Assembly (NCBI RefSeq): GCF_003253995.1 | Contig: NZ_QKZL01000003.1 | Span: 186,001 to 250,000, forward strand | DNA: 64,000 bases | DNA from: Palleronia aestuarii | GTDB lineage: Bacteria > Pseudomonadota > Alphaproteobacteria > Rhodobacterales > Rhodobacteraceae | Direction: 5' to 3' | In this document: one piece after another, positions 34,135 to 42,073 of the stretch | Position numbering within the stretch: the first letter of the stretch is position 1 | Layout: each line of letters starts with the position of its first letter | Position numbers and translations under genes: made by a program | The notes under the pieces: model-generated | What the model was told of the DNA's origin: nothing | The model's input: only the letters and a program-made list of their open reading frames with translations | Database searches by the model: none

Positions 34135-35678
34135 TACCCGTCTCCCCGTTGGAGATCAGATTGCACGCAAGGGCTTGAATCAACAATGCCATCTCGAGGG
34201 CGATTTGCGCAGGGAATGCGAATATCATGCGTTTCCGCTTCGTCGCCGGACGGTTGCGGCGGCGTGGCTGGTGGCTGGTGCGGGGGCAGAATAGCTGAGG
34301 AGCGGGGCTCCTCAGCTTGCGCCTTCGGCAAGGCATAGCCCCCCTGTAGCGGGCACGGACCAGTCTCATCGTACCGGCTCGACTCTTGGCTATCAGCAAC
34401 GATGCCTGCCCGTTTCCTTCTGAAGAAGGTGCTCCGGGAGATTCCGAGCGCGACCCAAGGCTGCCGCCGTTCCTGATCGTTCTTCTCCAGCCACTCATTG
34501 CGGGCGGTGGCTCCGGCATCATGCCGGCGTGCGCGCTGTCTGCGCGCTTTGCGACGCGCGCGCTCTTCCGGAGGCATGATCTGTTCCAGCCCGAGAGCTT
34601 CGGATGTCCGCCCGGAGATGCCGAGCAGTTCTGCGATCATAGCTCCGGAGTAGTGATAGCGGCCGTCGCGTAGGGGGGCGGTGGATCTCGGAAGTTCCGC
34701 CTGGCGACTGGCAAGCTTCGCTACGGCCCTCACCTCCGCGGCCGGCAGGAACGGTGTCGCCGAGGCCGCTGCTGCCATGACCCTCTGCTCGACTTCGGCC
34801 GGCGTCGAAGTATGCGACAGGCTCGTAGCGAAGAGGTGCAGCCAAGTGTTTCGGAAGCCCTCAGGGACTCTGCCGCCCCAAGCGCAACAAATGCGCTCCA
34901 GATCACGCTGAACGGCACGAAACTTGGCCCGCGGCGTTAGGCCGCCGGGTGTCTGTTTGATTCCGGCTTTCTTCTTCTTGGTCGCTTCCTTGTTGGATCG
35001 TAGCTGCTCACGCGTTGGCCGTCCTGCGGCAAGATAAATCGCATCTGCCAAGGCGTCGAAGAAGTAGCGGCGCAGAGAACCGCCAATAACTGCGGCTTCC
35101 TTTCCACTCTTCGAATTGATCGACCCGGGTAGGCGCGTGATGCGGGCGGCATCCCGGCGCGACGGGTCCGCACCATGGACACGAAAAAGCGCGATCAGAG
35201 CATCTTGCGCTGCCTGCCAGCGAGGTAGCGCTCGGGCCGGCATCTCATCGATCAACCAGATCGCTCCCAGCCCTCGCCCGGTGAAAAGCAGGATACTCGG
35301 TTCCGGCAAGCCAAGTTCAGAAGCCCTTGCACTGATTGCGGAAGCCCAACGACCTGTGTCCGCCGGTCGACTCGGAACGCGATCGATGTCAAGATCGAGG
35401 AAGAGGCCGTTGAGAGCTGCGAGTCGATGCCCTGAGCGTGGTCCATGGAAGCGATGCAACGTGATGTATGCGTCGTAGTCGAGCAAGGGTTCGATCCATC
35501 GCGGCGCATCCTCGACCGAGTAGGTCTTCGTAAAGATCCGGTCTCGGCAAGCCTTTACCATGATCGATGTCTTGCCGACGGAACCAGGAGTGTGGAGAAT
35601 CCGCACGTAGTCCGCCGGTGAAAGGGTATTGCCGACGGGAGTGTGTATATCGAGAATTGAAGGGGCAAAGTGTTCCAT
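33930..35678 (-). CDS. Primase-like replication protein of the element (archaeo-eukaryotic-primase type)
   Basis: A 582-residue frame. The N-terminal half has a primase-like core: LAALNGLFLDLDIDRVPSRP with the paired acidic residues D-x-D, ILLFTGRGLGAIWLIDEMP, and ARITRLPGSINSKSG with a nucleotide-binding pattern as in RepB'-like and RepA-type replication primases of mobile elements. A later helix-turn-helix (QPWVALGISRSTFFRRKRAGI) may bind DNA. It probably supports replication after excision. The last ~68 codons run out of frame through the start of the methyltransferase gene and are low-complexity (RPSHPSSATYSGSTV), so the native C-terminus may have been lost when the restriction cassette was acquired. 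Confidence 0.65.
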   Translation of the reverse strand: MEHFAPSILDIHTPVGNTLSPADYVRILHTPGSVGKTSIMVKACRDRIFTKTYSVEDAPRWIEPLLDYDAYITLHRFHGPRSGHRLAALNGLFLDLDIDRVPSRPADTGRWASAISARASELGLPEPSILLFTGRGLGAIWLIDEMPARALPRWQAAQDALIALFRVHGADPSRRDAARITRLPGSINSKSGKEAAVIGGSLRRYFFDALADAIYLAAGRPTREQLRSNKEATKKKKAGIKQTPGGLTPRAKFRAVQRDLERICCAWGGRVPEGFRNTWLHLFATSLSHTSTPAEVEQRVMAAAASATPFLPAAEVRAVAKLASRQAELPRSTAPLRDGRYHYSGAMIAELLGISGRTSEALGLEQIMPPEERARRKARRQRARRHDAGATARNEWLEKNDQERRQPWVALGISRSTFFRRKRAGIVADSQESSRYDETGPCPLQGGYALPKAQAEEPRSSAILPPHQPPATPPQPSGDEAETHDIRIPCANRPRDGIVDSSPCVQSDLQRGDGYCKLKISLRGGVHPAEARSRIFRPSHPSSATYSGSTVRNLPRAMVRQTTIASNAQSPKPTPGHADGGG

Positions 35679-36282
35679 CGCAAGGAACTGGTTCCAAACA
35701 GCTCCCCCTCAAAACTTGTCGAGTAACCTGTTCGAACCCTCGTTTTAGTAACCCGCGCAGGTCGTTTCACCAGAGGGAGTACGGAAATCGCAGGAGCGAA
35801 CACCTATGGTCGCCGAGGAGCGGCCCATTCTGTGAAGTTGCTTGCGTTGGCTTGCTGGGTGCGCCGCGGTCGTTCTTCGCGGTCGCGAGGGTACCCCGGC
35901 CACACCGCACGAGCGGACATTCAGTCGGTGACCCGGACCAGAGCCCGCTCGATTGACACGAAGGGCGGAGAGTCGTTCGCTGCGGTCAGCGCCGATGCCT
36001 GAAAAGGGCGGGCAGCAACCGTTCGCTGCAATTGCCACTAACGACCGGTTTGCGCGGGGAGGCGAAGTTAAGCGCTCTTGCGATCAGGGTTTGCTGAACT
36101 GTAGGAATGGTAGCCTTGAGGGACTGGCGGACAAACATGAGAACCGATAAGCTTACGCAAGTAATCTATTTTGTGTGACCCTGTCGGAGCGGTTCAGACT
36201 CAACTTCGGAAGACAGAATTCACATGAAACATATTCACTATAGGAAACCTTTCTCGAAGACCTGCGGAATGAAATCATTAGC
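35679..36282. other. Non-coding stretch between divergent primase and channel genes
   Basis: No supported gene; the open frames here have random composition. Base composition changes from GC-rich near 35680-36060 to AT-richer after about 36140, where the two-gene cargo cassette begins. This should hold the promoters of the leftward primase gene and of the rightward channel gene. The sequence TTCACATGAAACATATTCACTATAGG just before 36250 has a TATAGG that may act as a -10, but I see no good -35 at standard spacing. Confidence 0.4.
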
Positions 36283-37179
36283 ATGAGTCGAGAGACAAGA
36301 GATTTCTTTACTTTGAGGAAGCCTTATGAAGAGCTTTCGACCCCAAGTGAGTTTTGGGCATTAGTGGACGGTGACGACGAGAAGGTGCTTAAAGATCTTC
36401 TTTTCAGGCCAGATAAGCTTGAGAGCGTTGAGCCGCCTAAGAGATGGCGGGTTAGAAACAAGAAATTCTGTAACGTATCCTTCTCAAAAACTCTACTTTC
36501 ACAAATTGAGTTCACCGATTGCCATTTTGAAGAATGCCTCTTTACGGGATCGGTAATCTACGATTGCAGGTTCAATTTTTGCATTTTTGTGAATTGTAAC
36601 TTTTACCGGGCGCGAATTCAAGAATGCTTTATTGACCCCAAGGCGTTCGCCGAATGCCTTGACCCTAAGAGGCATGCGAACATTGGCGTAGGGCTTTACC
36701 AAGAGCTTCTGCACAATAGTAGACAGCAAGCCCAGACGGAATTCACAAGTTACGCACAATACAAATTCGTGCAATGGAAAAGATATCTAAAGAGGAGTGA
36801 AATTAGAAACTCAGATGCTGGTCGATTGGTGAAATTACTGAAGTCAATAGCCTTAGTTCCTTCATGGCTGTTTGAGTTGACGACGGGGTCTGGCATGCGA
36901 CTAAGCAATCTTGCCATAACGTCCTGTGTCTTGCTTGCTACCATTACCGGCATAAATTACTTTTACTGCTCGACCTTTGGTCTTAGCTTGCAAGGCGACC
37001 CGGTTCTGACGATCACCGAAGCATTCTATTTCTCGACAATAGTAGTAACATCTCTCGGTTTCGGGGACATAACGCCCGGCACTGATCTGGGCAGGATTGT
37101 AGTTGCGTTTGAAGCGATTGTTGGCTTCCTGACATTTGCCTTACTTGTTTCTATGACATTCAGGAAAATCACAAGTTGA
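36283..37179 (+). CDS. Pentapeptide-repeat protein fused to a potassium-channel-type pore
   Basis: A 298-residue protein of unusual build. Residues about 62-118 are pentapeptide-like repeats with Phe/Leu/Ile at the centre (FCNVSF, IEFTDCHFEECLF, CRFNFCIFVNCNF). A helical, charged linker spans about 120-200. The C-terminus is a two-helix channel: TM1 at about 207-230, a pore loop with filter TSLGFGD (256-262, near the K+ signature TVGYG/TVGFGD), and TM2 at about 268-292. There is no signal peptide, so the repeats should face the cytoplasm as a sensor or assembly module (inference). Codon use is visibly AT-richer than neighbours. The nucleotidyltransferase gene begins 7 bp after its stop. Confidence 0.8.
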   Translation: MSRETRDFFTLRKPYEELSTPSEFWALVDGDDEKVLKDLLFRPDKLESVEPPKRWRVRNKKFCNVSFSKTLLSQIEFTDCHFEECLFTGSVIYDCRFNFCIFVNCNFYRARIQECFIDPKAFAECLDPKRHANIGVGLYQELLHNSRQQAQTEFTSYAQYKFVQWKRYLKRSEIRNSDAGRLVKLLKSIALVPSWLFELTTGSGMRLSNLAITSCVLLATITGINYFYCSTFGLSLQGDPVLTITEAFYFSTIVVTSLGFGDITPGTDLGRIVVAFEAIVGFLTFALLVSMTFRKITS

Positions 37180-37186
37180 GGGCGAG

Positions 37187-38050
37187 ATGATTTCAATCTG
37201 CGAAATAGGCTCAGTTGCTCGATGCGAGAGCGACATACTAAGTGACAAGGACCTCCTTGCAGTCGGATGTTCGGTCGAGGCGGAAATGGCTGTTTCTGAC
37301 TACAAAGCGAGCGGATGGAATATAGCGCATTACTCCTGGTTGGAGTTTAATGAAATGGCGCAGTCTCAATCGTTATTTGTCCAGCATGTCAAACAGGACG
37401 GGCGGATAGTCCGAGATGACCAAGGATATTTGCGGAATCTGTTGGATATCTACAGACCCAACTGCAATTACACCGAGCAGCTATCGTCTGCGATCAAACC
37501 AATCCGCTTATTCGGAGGGGTTGAGTCGAGCTATTGGGGAAAGCTATTTCAGGCCGATATTCTATATGTGGCTGTTCGCAATGCTTGCATACTCCATCGG
37601 GCAACTGTCGCGGAGCCGGAGTTTGATTTTAAGAGATTGATTGATTGGGCAAGCTGCATTGTAGGCCTGACGCCCGCGGAAAAAGACACGTTGCTGCGCC
37701 TTCGCTTATTAAAGCATGCATATCGGGCGCGATGCACGGCCATAGATGTCTCCGATCTCATTGAGATTTCAAGCGCTACGAGAAAGCTGGCTAATTATTG
37801 GGCTGGACTTTCTTGTGCGACCGAAAATGCAAAAGAAGTCTCAAATGGTTACTTCGAGATGCGCGCACTCGAAGGTCAGCTTGTTCGCGCAGTTGGACCC
37901 GTATACATGGATAAATTGGACAGATCTCACGAACTGACGGAGCTATGGTCCACGATATGTAACTCTGACCCTTACAAGCCGAGACCTCCTCGTCTACAAA
38001 AATGGTCCAAGAACGTGTCAGATTTCCTCGCATGGCAGCACAGGCACTAA
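37187..38050 (+). CDS. Polymerase-beta-type nucleotidyltransferase with possible HEPN-like tail
   Basis: A 287-residue protein. The N-terminus shows the nucleotidyltransferase motif: G8-S9-V-A-R then S19-D20-K-D22-L-L, i.e. G-S-x(10)-D-x-D. It is followed by SLFVQHVKQDGRIVRDDQG, a segment seen in MNT-like proteins. A clear third catalytic carboxylate is not visible. The rest is helical and carries R131-N-A-C-I-L-H137, which fits the HEPN pattern R-x(4-6)-H, but this is tentative. GAGGGCGAG before the ATG is a good ribosome site, and the 7-bp gap from the channel gene argues for one operon. AT-rich composition signals recent transfer. Confidence 0.7.
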   Translation: MISICEIGSVARCESDILSDKDLLAVGCSVEAEMAVSDYKASGWNIAHYSWLEFNEMAQSQSLFVQHVKQDGRIVRDDQGYLRNLLDIYRPNCNYTEQLSSAIKPIRLFGGVESSYWGKLFQADILYVAVRNACILHRATVAEPEFDFKRLIDWASCIVGLTPAEKDTLLRLRLLKHAYRARCTAIDVSDLIEISSATRKLANYWAGLSCATENAKEVSNGYFEMRALEGQLVRAVGPVYMDKLDRSHELTELWSTICNSDPYKPRPPRLQKWSKNVSDFLAWQHRH

Positions 38051-38165
38051 AGGCGCTACTTCGGCGCAAACCATACGTGCAAGAGTTGCAGTCTACATTT
38101 CCGAATAAAATTATCCCCGGGCTGGTTCATGTCTTTCACCAAGCTCGCTTTGAATGGCGGGTTCG

Positions 38166-38332
38166 GGCCGAGGCTGTGTGGAAACTCAGATTTACCAAAA
38201 TGGCGAGGGACGATTTCCTTCTCAGGCCACTCACGGCCGCCAGCATCGGAACAAAACTCCTCAGGATCGCCAGCTGGCGAACGCTATCCCAGAGCCGACC
38301 ATGTCCTGTCGAGTTTTCACACAGCCTCGGCC
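38166..38332. mobile_element. MITE-like / IS-remnant with 22-bp terminal inverted repeats
   Basis: The left end at 38166-38187 (GGCCGAGGCTGTGTGG then AAACTC) and right end at 38311-38332 (GAGTTTTCACACAGCC then TCGGCC) are inverted copies with one mismatch in 22. The outer bases GTTCG/CGAAC extend the match. The 167-bp body has no transposase frame. The termini resemble those of IS families whose ends read GAGTTTTCACACAG, so this may be a deletion derivative. No target duplication was confirmed. Confidence 0.55.
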
Positions 38333-38366
38333 GAACGCAGTCGAGATCCGGCTGCAAGTCGAGCGG

Positions 38367-38621
38367 CTACGGTGATCGCAGATCGAAATCATGTGGAGCT
38401 GGTCGGTCGTCCTCAGGAACTTGTCCACGATCTTTCGCGACGTGATCAGAACTCTCTTGCGGACCCTTCCCTTTCTGCACAATCGCGATCAGCCGATCCA
38501 CGGCCTCAGGATCGTGTGGCCTGTCGCGCACGTAGGTTCGCAGCACATACGCTACGAAGGCAAGTCCAAGAACAGTCGAAACGAAGTAGACCAAGAGGAA
38601 GACGATTTCGAACGAAGTCAT
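38367..38621 (-). CDS. Small single-helix membrane protein, unknown
   Basis: An 84-residue frame: one N-terminal hydrophobic helix (FEIVFLLVYFVSTVLGLAFVAYVL) followed by a basic then acidic cytoplasmic tail (RTYVRDRPHDPEAVDRLIAIVQKG). AGGTTG lies upstream on the minus strand, and ATG 38627 is an alternative start. The composition looks protein-like, with positively charged residues after the helix, but no family is recognised. It is the last gene before the right attachment site. Confidence 0.4.
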   Translation of the reverse strand: MTSFEIVFLLVYFVSTVLGLAFVAYVLRTYVRDRPHDPEAVDRLIAIVQKGKGPQESSDHVAKDRGQVPEDDRPAPHDFDLRSP

Positions 38622-38627
38622 GATCAT

Positions 38628-38926
38628 TCAACCTAAACATAGAGAGAGTGCCATCTCTGCGACCCGTAGAGGCGAGCGTTGAGACACTATCGTCCGACTA
38701 TGCCCGTCGCGGACATGGGAGCCGAGGCTGACGATGCCTGCGCGATCCTTGGTCAGGGCCTTGGCATTCCGCGGTCGAACTCTCGTTGCCTTCAGTCAAG
38801 AGAGGCCTTGACAGTTTTCGTGCGCCGGATGGTTAGACATAGACCCAACTAAGCCATTGCGAAGCATAGGGCCGATATTTTGTCTAATATCCTATAAGGC
38901 ATTGAAAATAAAAGATTTGGGAAGTT
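38628..38926. other. Right end of the element, no gene seen
   Basis: No convincing coding frame. Two points are visible: the 12-mer GTCCGACTATGC at 38692-38703, identical to one half of the candidate oriT hairpin, and an AT-rich run (GCATTGAAAATAAAAGATTTGG, around 38899-38920) just inside the attachment core, which could serve integrase-arm or host-factor binding. Confidence 0.4.
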
Positions 38927-38941
38927 CTCCCCAGCGCGCCA
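38927..38941 (+). other. attR: 15-bp duplicate of the tRNA-Arg 3' end
   Basis: CTCCCCAGCGCGCCA repeats 23809-23823 exactly and in the same orientation. Only the 3' tail of the tRNA is present, not a second tRNA, which is the pattern left by tRNA-targeted integration. It marks the right boundary of the element. Confidence 0.9.
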
Positions 38942-39429
38942 TTTTTCTCTCAAGAAGTGATATAGCGGTTTTCCAGCATGGTCGGAGGACTGATCTGACT
39001 CCTCCCTTTTCTGTCGGCGCCAAGCTTCGGATCAAGGTGCCCGGTTCGGTTCGAGATTCATCGATTTCAGCTCTGGCTCGAAGAAAGCAGTAGAGATCGT
39101 CGGAGTTTGATCGAGTGTCGTCGGAACGGTCGCGTCGAAACGCTCCGGCGTAAGTGTTCACTTACCAAGGATCGTAGAAACTGATCTGTGCGCGGATCGC
39201 TTCAGTTTCGCCCTTGGAGCCATGACGCGGAGCACAGCCTAGCGAACCTGTGGAACCAGAATTTTGCCGGATGTCGGGGCCATTCGACCATGGTCTATCG
39301 GCAGGACGACAAGAACGATACCGCAGCTTCACACGTCGTGCTTCATTTGCAGGCCCCGGGATGGCGCGAGCCATCATTCTGTAACCGCAACCTGCCGACG
39401 GGGTATCGTCAAAACTATCGCAAGAAAAA

Positions 39430-39504
39430 TGGCTGGGGTGGTAGGATTCGAACCTACGATACACGGTACCAAAAACCGATGCCTTACCGCTTGGCTACAC
39501 CCCA
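39430..39504 (-). tRNA. tRNA-Gln (anticodon TTG)
   Basis: A 75-base tRNA on the minus strand with encoded CCA. The acceptor TGGGGTG pairs with CACCCCA, the anticodon loop is TTTTGGT with anticodon TTG, and the T-arm contains GGTTCGAATCC. The outermost anticodon-stem pair appears to be T-T, otherwise the cloverleaf is regular. It lies about 490 bp right of attR. The stretch 38942-39429 between them holds no gene I can support. Confidence 0.95.
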
Positions 39505-39653
39505 ACGTGGCTCGCGTTCTATGCAGGAGCGGGGCCGGGTGCAAGAGGTTCGGGACCGGTTTCTCCGATCCGTGTCACCTTCCGATCAAGTTGTCCGGGT
39601 CACCACGTCGGAGGGCGGTTGCGCCCGACTTCCTCGTGGATAGGGTGCGCGGC

Positions 39654-40238
39654 ATGGAAGACCTCATGGACGCGCTACGCGGCTGCACGATCTGTGCCGA
39701 ACGGTTCGCGCACACGGCGACGGGGCATGCGCCCAACCCGGTCGTCTGGTTCCGTCCGGGCGCGCGTCTGCTCATCGCCTCCCAGGCGCCCGGGTTGCGG
39801 GTCCACGAGGCGAACACGCCTTTCTGGGACCAGTCGGGCGTTCGGCTGCGAGACTGGCTCGGGCTCGACGAGGCGACCTTCTACGATCGCAGCCGGGTGG
39901 CGATCGTGCCGATGGCCTTCTGTTTTCCCGGCTACGACAAGGCGGGCTCGGACCTCCCGCCACCGGCGATCTGTGCGCGAACGTGGCGAAGGCCGATCCT
40001 CGAGGGGCTAGACGAGATCGAACTCAGCGTCTTGATCGGCGGACATGCGCAGAAGTGGCACCTGGGGGGCAAGCGGTCCGTGACCGAGACGGTGCGGGCT
40101 TGGCGCGATTACGCTCCCGCGATCTTTCCGCTGCCTCATCCGAGCTGGCGGAACACAGGCTGGCTGAAGCGCAACCCCTGGTTCGAGGCGGAGGTGCTGC
40201 CTGCCCTGCGCGACCGGGTGAAGGAGGTCCTATCATGA
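39654..40238 (+). CDS. Uracil-DNA glycosylase superfamily protein
   Basis: A 194-residue protein of the UDG superfamily. Motif 1 is represented by RLLIASQAPGLRVHE (family form GEAPG), and motif 2 by FPLPHPSWRNTGW (family form HPS). Cysteines in GCTICAERF, FCFPG and PAICART could bind a 4Fe-4S cluster as in family 4/5 enzymes, but this is unproven. It likely excises uracil or another damaged base. ATG 39654 is chosen as the first Met of the domain; its TGA overlaps the next start (ATGA). Confidence 0.75.
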   Translation: MEDLMDALRGCTICAERFAHTATGHAPNPVVWFRPGARLLIASQAPGLRVHEANTPFWDQSGVRLRDWLGLDEATFYDRSRVAIVPMAFCFPGYDKAGSDLPPPAICARTWRRPILEGLDEIELSVLIGGHAQKWHLGGKRSVTETVRAWRDYAPAIFPLPHPSWRNTGWLKRNPWFEAEVLPALRDRVKEVLS

Positions 40239-41011
40239 CACCGCTCGACCGGGCCCATGACGCGATGATGGCGGACGAGGCCGACGATGCCGCACGGCTC
40301 GCCTTCTACGAACGGGTGGCGGATGCGGAGCTCTATCTCCTACTCGACGGGGAGCCTTCGGGTGACGTCCTCGACCCGCGGATCTTCGAGACGAGCCAAG
40401 GCGCCTTCGCGCTCGTGTTCGATCTGGCCGATCGGCTCGCGGAATTCGCAGGCGGCCCCGCGCCCTACGCGGCACTTTCCGGCCGGCTTCTCGTCGGCAT
40501 GGTGGCGGGGCAGGGATGCGGGATAGCGCTCAATCCCGGCGTGGCGCCGTCTTCCATCCTGTTGCCCGCGGACGCGGTCGGATGGATCGCCGCCACGCTT
40601 GCGGAGGAGGCCACGGAACACGAGGCGCGGCCGGTGGAGCTTACCTTCCCCGCGGGCTTGCCGGAGCGGCTCCTACCCGCGCTCGATGCGAAGCTCGGGC
40701 TTGCCTCGGGACGGGCGAGGTTCGCCTATCTTGCCGCGGTTCGCTACGCCGACGGGACGAACGGCCACATGCTGGCCTTCGTCGGCGCGACACCGGGGGC
40801 GGAACGCGCGCTCGCGGGCGCGGTGCGCGAGGCATTGGTCTTTTCCGGCCTCGAAGCGGGGCAGATCGACGTCGCGTTCTTCGATCCGTCCGACGCGATC
40901 GCGGCGCGCCTCGCGAAGGTCGGGCTCAGGATCGACCTTCCCGTTCCGGAGGAGCCCGGGCCGCGCGACGCTCCGGGCAGCGATCCGGACCGTCCGCCGC
41001 GCCTGCGCTAG
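40235..41011 (+). CDS. SseB-family protein
   Basis: A 258-residue protein with the SseB N-terminal pattern (AFYERVADAELYLLLDGE, FALVFDLADRLAEFAGGPAPYAALSGRLLVGMV, GIALNPGVAPSSILLP) and a C-terminal SseB-like domain ending in IDVAFFDPSDAIAARLAKVGLRIDLP. SseB proteins are linked to enhanced serine sensitivity in E. coli; the mechanism is unclear. It starts inside the stop of the glycosylase-family gene, so the two are coupled. It converges on the dehydrogenase at 41013. Confidence 0.75.
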   Translation: MTPLDRAHDAMMADEADDAARLAFYERVADAELYLLLDGEPSGDVLDPRIFETSQGAFALVFDLADRLAEFAGGPAPYAALSGRLLVGMVAGQGCGIALNPGVAPSSILLPADAVGWIAATLAEEATEHEARPVELTFPAGLPERLLPALDAKLGLASGRARFAYLAAVRYADGTNGHMLAFVGATPGAERALAGAVREALVFSGLEAGQIDVAFFDPSDAIAARLAKVGLRIDLPVPEEPGPRDAPGSDPDRPPRLR

Positions 41012-41012
41012 C

Positions 41013-41942
41013 TCAGTAGCCGGCGTCGCGGTCCACGAGGTGGAGGAAGGGCTCGCCCGCCTCGCCGCGCCGGACGTTCTCCGCGATCACGGTGGCGGCG
41101 GTCGGGGGACGAGTGCTCGACGCGATATGCGGCGTCACGGTCACGCCGGGATGGCTCCAGAACGGATGATCGCGCGGCAGCGGTTCGGTGGCGAAGACGT
41201 CGAGCGTGGCATGGGCGATCTGTCCGGTCTCCAGCGCCGATATCAGCGCGGAATCGACGATGAGTGGCCCCCGCCCGGGATTGATGATGACGGCCCCCGG
41301 CGGCATCCGGTCGAGCGCGTGGCCGTCGATGACGCCCCGCGTCGCCTCTGTCAGCGGCAGGAGAAGGACCAGGATATCGGAGCGTGCGAGGATCGCGTGC
41401 AGCCCCTCCGTCCCCGAAAGCGTCGTGATCCCGTCGATCGTCTTTTGCGAACGGCTCCAGCCCGCGACGTCGAAACCCAGGCCCGCAAGCGTGGTCGCGC
41501 AGGCCGCGCCGAGCGCGCCGATTCCGAGGATGCCGACACGACGGTCCTGTGCCAGGGGCGGCGCTTCAGGACGCCAGACGCCGTCCTGATTGTGGATGTG
41601 ATCGTCGATCCCGAGGTGATGGCGCAGGACGTGGCCGGTGACGTATTCCACCATGCCGGACGTCAGCCCCGGATCGACCATGCGCGCGAGCGGCACGTTC
41701 AGTGTCGGATTTCCGGTGACGGCTTCCACCCCGGCCCACAGGTTCAGCACGGCCTTCAGGCGGGTGAAGGCCGAGAAGTCGACGAGCCCGGAACTTGGCG
41801 CGTAGACGATGTACTCCACGGTTTCGGGGTCGTGCCGGGTCGAGAGCGTGACGTCGAGGCCAACCGCGTCGAAGGCCGTCTCGAGCGGGGCGCGGTACTT
41901 TTCCCACGATTCGTCGCTCGCCGAGAAGAGGATGGTTACCAT
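41013..41942 (-). CDS. D-isomer-specific 2-hydroxyacid dehydrogenase, GhrA-like
   Basis: A 309-residue NAD(P)-dependent oxidoreductase. The Rossmann motif is VGILGIGALGAACATTLAGLGFDVAGWSRS, and the catalytic block is INPGRGPLIVDSALISALETGQIAHATLDVFATEPLPRDHPFW followed by VTPHIAS, which holds the active-site His. The short N-terminal half and overall length resemble glyoxylate/hydroxypyruvate reductase A. The substrate is inferred only. Start 41942. Confidence 0.82.
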   Translation of the reverse strand: MVTILFSASDESWEKYRAPLETAFDAVGLDVTLSTRHDPETVEYIVYAPSSGLVDFSAFTRLKAVLNLWAGVEAVTGNPTLNVPLARMVDPGLTSGMVEYVTGHVLRHHLGIDDHIHNQDGVWRPEAPPLAQDRRVGILGIGALGAACATTLAGLGFDVAGWSRSQKTIDGITTLSGTEGLHAILARSDILVLLLPLTEATRGVIDGHALDRMPPGAVIINPGRGPLIVDSALISALETGQIAHATLDVFATEPLPRDHPFWSHPGVTVTPHIASSTRPPTAATVIAENVRRGEAGEPFLHLVDRDAGY

Positions 41943-42073
41943 GGCAGCGCGATCATGCGGGCCAATGCTGAGAGCCTGTGGATGCGGACGACCGAGCAGG
42001 GCATCCGGGCGCCGGGAGTAAGGGATCGTATCATGCTCCGGACTATTCCACGGCGGCTGCCGGCACGCCAGCC

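Noticed and set aside
36283-38050. Calling the channel/nucleotidyltransferase pair a CBASS operon
   Set aside because: The nucleotidyltransferase is shorter, lacks a visible third carboxylate and has a HEPN-like rather than CD-NTase-like tail. No Cap2/Cap3 or nucleotide-sensing domain is present, so the named system is not supported.
38002-38445. A 147-residue frame after the nucleotidyltransferase
   Set aside because: It begins inside the nucleotidyltransferase gene, crosses the inverted-repeat element and ends in Ser/Arg-rich noise; not protein-like.
38927-38941. A second tRNA-Arg gene at the right end
   Set aside because: Only the 3' 15 bases match; no cloverleaf can be formed upstream. 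It is the attR duplicate.
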